Shown: one piece after another, positions 61,483-64,000 of the stretch | Layout of the letters: every line of letters starts with the position of its first letter | Numbering within the stretch: position 1 is the stretch's first letter | Source: Affinibrenneria salicis | Lineage (GTDB): Bacteria; Pseudomonadota; Gammaproteobacteria; Enterobacterales; Enterobacteriaceae | DNA length: 64,000 nt | Direction of reading: 5' to 3' | Assembly: GCF_008710095.1 (NCBI RefSeq) | Contig: NZ_VYKJ01000005.1 | Span: 251,375 to 315,374 of the forward strand | Notes under the pieces: model-generated | The model's input: only the letters and a program-made list of their open reading frames with translations | Databases searched by the model: none | What the model was told of the DNA's origin: nothing | Made by a program: the position numbers and the translations under genes

Positions 61483-61632
61483 CTAGTCGGAATCAGACGC
61501 TTCGGTAATGACCCCGCCGTTCTGCTGAAACATAAAATTAACCTGAAGATTCAGGTAGTTACGGATGATTTCAACGCGACAGGATCGTTCAGGTTTTCTT
61601 AACCAATCGGCATTGCCCGCAGAGGAGCTGGT
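61483..61632 (-). pseudogene. Possible C-terminal remnant of an unknown gene
   Basis: An open stretch of 49 codons without a start codon, read on the minus strand, ending in TAG. It includes NADWLRKPERSCRVEIIRNY and LNLQVNFMFQQNGGVITEAS, which look protein-like in composition. An in-frame TAA lies directly upstream, and the secF terminator adjoins it. I do not recognise the family. tsx and yajD occupy this interval in E. coli, but the sequence does not resemble YajD. Chance cannot be excluded. Confidence 0.25.
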
Positions 61633-61645
61633 TTAGGGGGGAGAC

Positions 61646-61677
61646 AAAAAAAACGCCCGGCGCGTTTGGCCGGGCGT
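61646..61677 (-). terminator. Terminator after secF
   Basis: On the minus strand ACGCCCGGC, loop CAAACGC, GCCGGGCGT, then T7-8. It begins 17 nt beyond the secF stop. Confidence 0.93.
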
Positions 61678-61693
61678 GGTTACGTCGCAACGA

Positions 61694-62662
61694 TCAGGGC
61701 AGAATAGAAGGCTGATCGGCGCCCTCTTTTTCCACCTTCTGCACCAGCATGTGCTCGCGCTTCATACCCAGCTTCAGCGCCAGGGCGGAAGCGACATAGA
61801 TCGACGATACCGTACCGATCGAAACCCCTATCAGCATGGTCAGCGAAAAGCCTTCCAGCATCGTGCCGCCGAAGATATACAGCATCAGCACCACCACCAG
61901 CGTCGTGGCGGAGGTCATGATGGTACGACTCAGCGTTTGCGTCAGGGAAACGTTCATGATCTCATACGGCGTACCGCGACGAATCTTACGGAAGTTCTCA
62001 CGAATACGGTCGGAAACCACGATACTGTCGTTCAGCGAGTAGCCGATGACCGACATCAGCGACGCCACGATAGTCAGATCGATCTCAATCTGAAACAACG
62101 ACAGCACGCCCATGGTAATCACCACGTCGTGCGCCAGCGCCAAAACGGCCCCCAGCGCCAGACGCCATTCGAAGCGAAAACCGACGTAAATCAGGATACA
62201 GATCAACGCCGTCAGCAGCGCCATGCCGCCGGCCTGCGCCAGATCGGTACCGACGCTCGGCCCGACGAACTCAATACGTTTAACCGTCGCGTGTTGCTCC
62301 GTGCTCTGGTTAATCACCTGCAGAACCTGTTTACCCAGTTCCTGGCCGGAGTTCTTTTCGTCGGGCGCCATGCGCACCATCACGTCACGGCTGCTGCCGA
62401 AATTCTGGATCAACGGATCCTGAAAGCCGGCTTTTTCCAGCTCGCCGCGCATCACGTCGAGGTCGGCGGCTTTCTCCAGGCTGATCTCGATAACCGTACC
62501 GCCGGTAAAATCGAGCCCCCAGTTAAAGCCGCGTACCCCCATAATCACAACTGAGGCAATCAGCAGCAAACCTGAAATCAGGAACGCGACGTTGTCCCAG
62601 CGCATAAAGTCATAGACCTTACGCCCATAGTTCAATTGTTCAACGGTATAATCCTGTGCCAC
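61694..62662 (-). CDS. secF: SecF, protein-export membrane protein
   Basis: A 322-aa RND-fold subunit (E. coli 323) of the SecDF complex that uses the proton gradient to help pull proteins out of SecYEG. It starts at GTG (complement of 62660-62662), as in E. coli, with GGAG upstream; the open frame upstream overlaps secD and is not used. Motifs: [40 protein letters not shown] and [20 protein letters not shown]. It lies 10 nt after secD. Confidence 0.97.
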   Translation of the reverse strand: MAQDYTVEQLNYGRKVYDFMRWDNVAFLISGLLLIASVVIMGVRGFNWGLDFTGGTVIEISLEKAADLDVMRGELEKAGFQDPLIQNFGSSRDVMVRMAPDEKNSGQELGKQVLQVINQSTEQHATVKRIEFVGPSVGTDLAQAGGMALLTALICILIYVGFRFEWRLALGAVLALAHDVVITMGVLSLFQIEIDLTIVASLMSVIGYSLNDSIVVSDRIRENFRKIRRGTPYEIMNVSLTQTLSRTIMTSATTLVVVLMLYIFGGTMLEGFSLTMLIGVSIGTVSSIYVASALALKLGMKREHMLVQKVEKEGADQPSILP

Positions 62663-62672
62663 AACGCACTCC

Positions 62673-64000
62673 TCAGATAGACAGCTTGTTAATGCGTTTG
62701 CCGCCGTAAAGCAGGTTAACGATGGCACGAGTACCGACGATCGCCGTAAACATAGAGGTCGCCACCCCGATGGCCGTAGTGATGGCGAAGCCCTTAATCG
62801 AGCCGGTGCCCACCGCATACAGGATCACCGCGGTGATCAGCGTCGTCAGGTTGGCGTCGACGATACTGGAGAACGCGCCCTTATAGCCTTCATGGATCGC
62901 CTGCTGTACGCTGCGCCCATTCTTCAGCTCTTCCTTGATACGTTCGTTAATCAACACGTTGGCGTCGACCGCCACCGCCAGCGTCAGCACGATGCCGGCA
63001 ATGCCCGGCATGGTCAGCGTCGCCCCCGGCAACAGCGACATAATCCCGACGATCAGCACCAGGTTAGCCACCAGCGCGGTCGTGGCGATCACGCCGAACT
63101 TACGGTAATAAACCACCATAAAGACGATTGACGCGATCAGCCCCCACAGGCAGGCTTCCAGACCCTGGGTGATATTCTGCATGCCCAGCGTCGGCCCGAT
63201 GGTGCGTTCTTCCACAATCTGAATCGGCGCAATCAGCGCGCCGGCGCGCAGCAACAGCGAAAGCTGACGCGCTTCGTTCGGATTATCGATGCCGGTAATA
63301 CGGAAGCTATTGCCGAGGCGCGTCTGAATGGTCGCCACGTTAATCACTTCTTCCTGCTTAACCAGCACGGAACGGCCGTTGGCGTCTTTTTTGCCGCTGT
63401 CTTTGTATTCCACGAACAGCGTCGCCATCGCCTTATCGATATTATCTTTGGTGAAGTTGGACATCGCGTTGCCGCCGGCGCTGTCGAGCGAAATATTAAC
63501 CTGCGGACGGTTATATTCATCGCTGCTCGACGTCGAGTCGGTAATATGGTCGCCGGTCAGAATAACGCGTTTGAACAGCACCACCGGCGTGCCGTCGCGC
63601 ATATATTTGACTTCGGAGTCGCCGGGTACGCGCCCGCCGACCGCCGCGGCGGTATCCACTCCGTTGTTGACCAGACGGAATTCCAGCGTCGCCGTCGCGC
63701 CGAGAATCTCTTTCGCCCGCGCGGTGTCCTGAATGCCCGGCAGTTCAACCACAATGCGGTCCGCGCCCTGGCGCTGCACCAGCGGTTCGGCCACGCCGAG
63801 CTGGTTGACGCGGTTACGCAGGATATTGATATTCTGCTGCACCGCATACTCGCGCGACTCGCGCAAACGTTCGTCGCTCATCGCGGCGCGCAAAGTATTG
63901 TCGGTACTGGCGTTCAACACCAGATCGCGGTGACGCGGCGTCAGGTAGCTCAGAGCTTCGTCGCGGGTGTCTGCGTCGCGGAAACGCACTTCCACCCCGG
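62673..64000 (-). CDS. secD: SecD, protein-export membrane protein (5' end missing)
   Basis: The C-terminal 442 codons of SecD; the family length is about 615 aa, so the N-terminal membrane helix and part of the first periplasmic domain lie beyond the window end. Visible parts: the periplasmic P1 domain ([19 protein letters not shown] onward), [20 protein letters not shown], and five of the six RND helices with [20 protein letters not shown], which contains the proton-relay aspartate. The product works with SecF, encoded immediately downstream. Confidence 0.96.
   Translation of the reverse strand, partial: GVEVRFRDADTRDEALSYLTPRHRDLVLNASTDNTLRAAMSDERLRESREYAVQQNINILRNRVNQLGVAEPLVQRQGADRIVVELPGIQDTARAKEILGATATLEFRLVNNGVDTAAAVGGRVPGDSEVKYMRDGTPVVLFKRVILTGDHITDSTSSSDEYNRPQVNISLDSAGGNAMSNFTKDNIDKAMATLFVEYKDSGKKDANGRSVLVKQEEVINVATIQTRLGNSFRITGIDNPNEARQLSLLLRAGALIAPIQIVEERTIGPTLGMQNITQGLEACLWGLIASIVFMVVYYRKFGVIATTALVANLVLIVGIMSLLPGATLTMPGIAGIVLTLAVAVDANVLINERIKEELKNGRSVQQAIHEGYKGAFSSIVDANLTTLITAVILYAVGTGSIKGFAITTAIGVATSMFTAIVGTRAIVNLLYGGKRINKLSI

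Overview
The window is chromosomal DNA of a gamma-proteobacterium of the order Enterobacterales. Nearly every protein can be aligned by eye to its Escherichia coli counterpart, and the gene order is that of the E. coli acrAB to secD region read in the opposite direction. The high GC, the intergenic repeats beginning TATACCC and ending GGGTATA, and the genes inserted into the shared order (two fused amino-acid ABC transporters, a DUF1989 operon, a cysteine-desulfhydrase-like gene) fit the Dickeya/Pectobacterium/Brenneria group (Pectobacteriaceae). The family placement is inference. I see no tRNA or rRNA gene, CRISPR array, prophage or complete insertion sequence. The only stable RNA gene recognised is ffs (4.5S RNA).

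Layout. 1-5 kb: end of acrA, acrB, the zinc-independent ribosomal paralogues rpmE2-rpmJ2 behind a Zur-like box, then tomB-hha. 5.0-6.5 kb: a gene-poor stretch with a degenerate repeat and three CRP-like sites. 6.5-11 kb: ffs, ybaZ, ybaY, tesB, and glnK-amtB behind a sigma-54 promoter. 11-17.4 kb: mdlAB, a DecR-type regulator divergent from a PLP-dependent cysteine desulfhydrase-like gene, and queC. 17.5-21.5 kb: an accessory four-gene operon (binding protein, fused permease-ATPase, GntR regulator, DUF1989 enzyme) with a 17-bp palindrome at its promoter. 21.8-32.4 kb: the proteostasis block tig, clpP-clpX-lon, hupB, ppiD and ybaV, plus bolA. 32.9-42 kb: yajG-ampG, cyoABCDE and yajR. 42.4-49 kb: a second accessory block, a paralogous binding protein and fused permease-ATPase followed by a putA that lacks the usual DNA-binding domain. 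49-64 kb: yajQ, panE-yajL, thiI, xseB-ispA-dxs, nrdR-ribD-ribE-nusB and thiL-pgpA, yajI, and secD-secF (secD runs off the end).

Functional themes. glnK-amtB is the ammonium sensing and uptake pair under nitrogen control. clpP and lon carry heat-shock (sigma-32) promoters. xseB-ispA-dxs makes isoprenoid precursors, and dxs product also feeds thiamine synthesis with thiI and thiL. nrdR-ribD-ribE-nusB joins ribonucleotide reductase control, riboflavin synthesis and antitermination. The two accessory blocks carry sister copies of one transporter type attached to different catabolic genes (DUF1989 versus PutA). Together with the DecR/desulfhydrase pair they are the parts of the window most likely to hold little-described biology.
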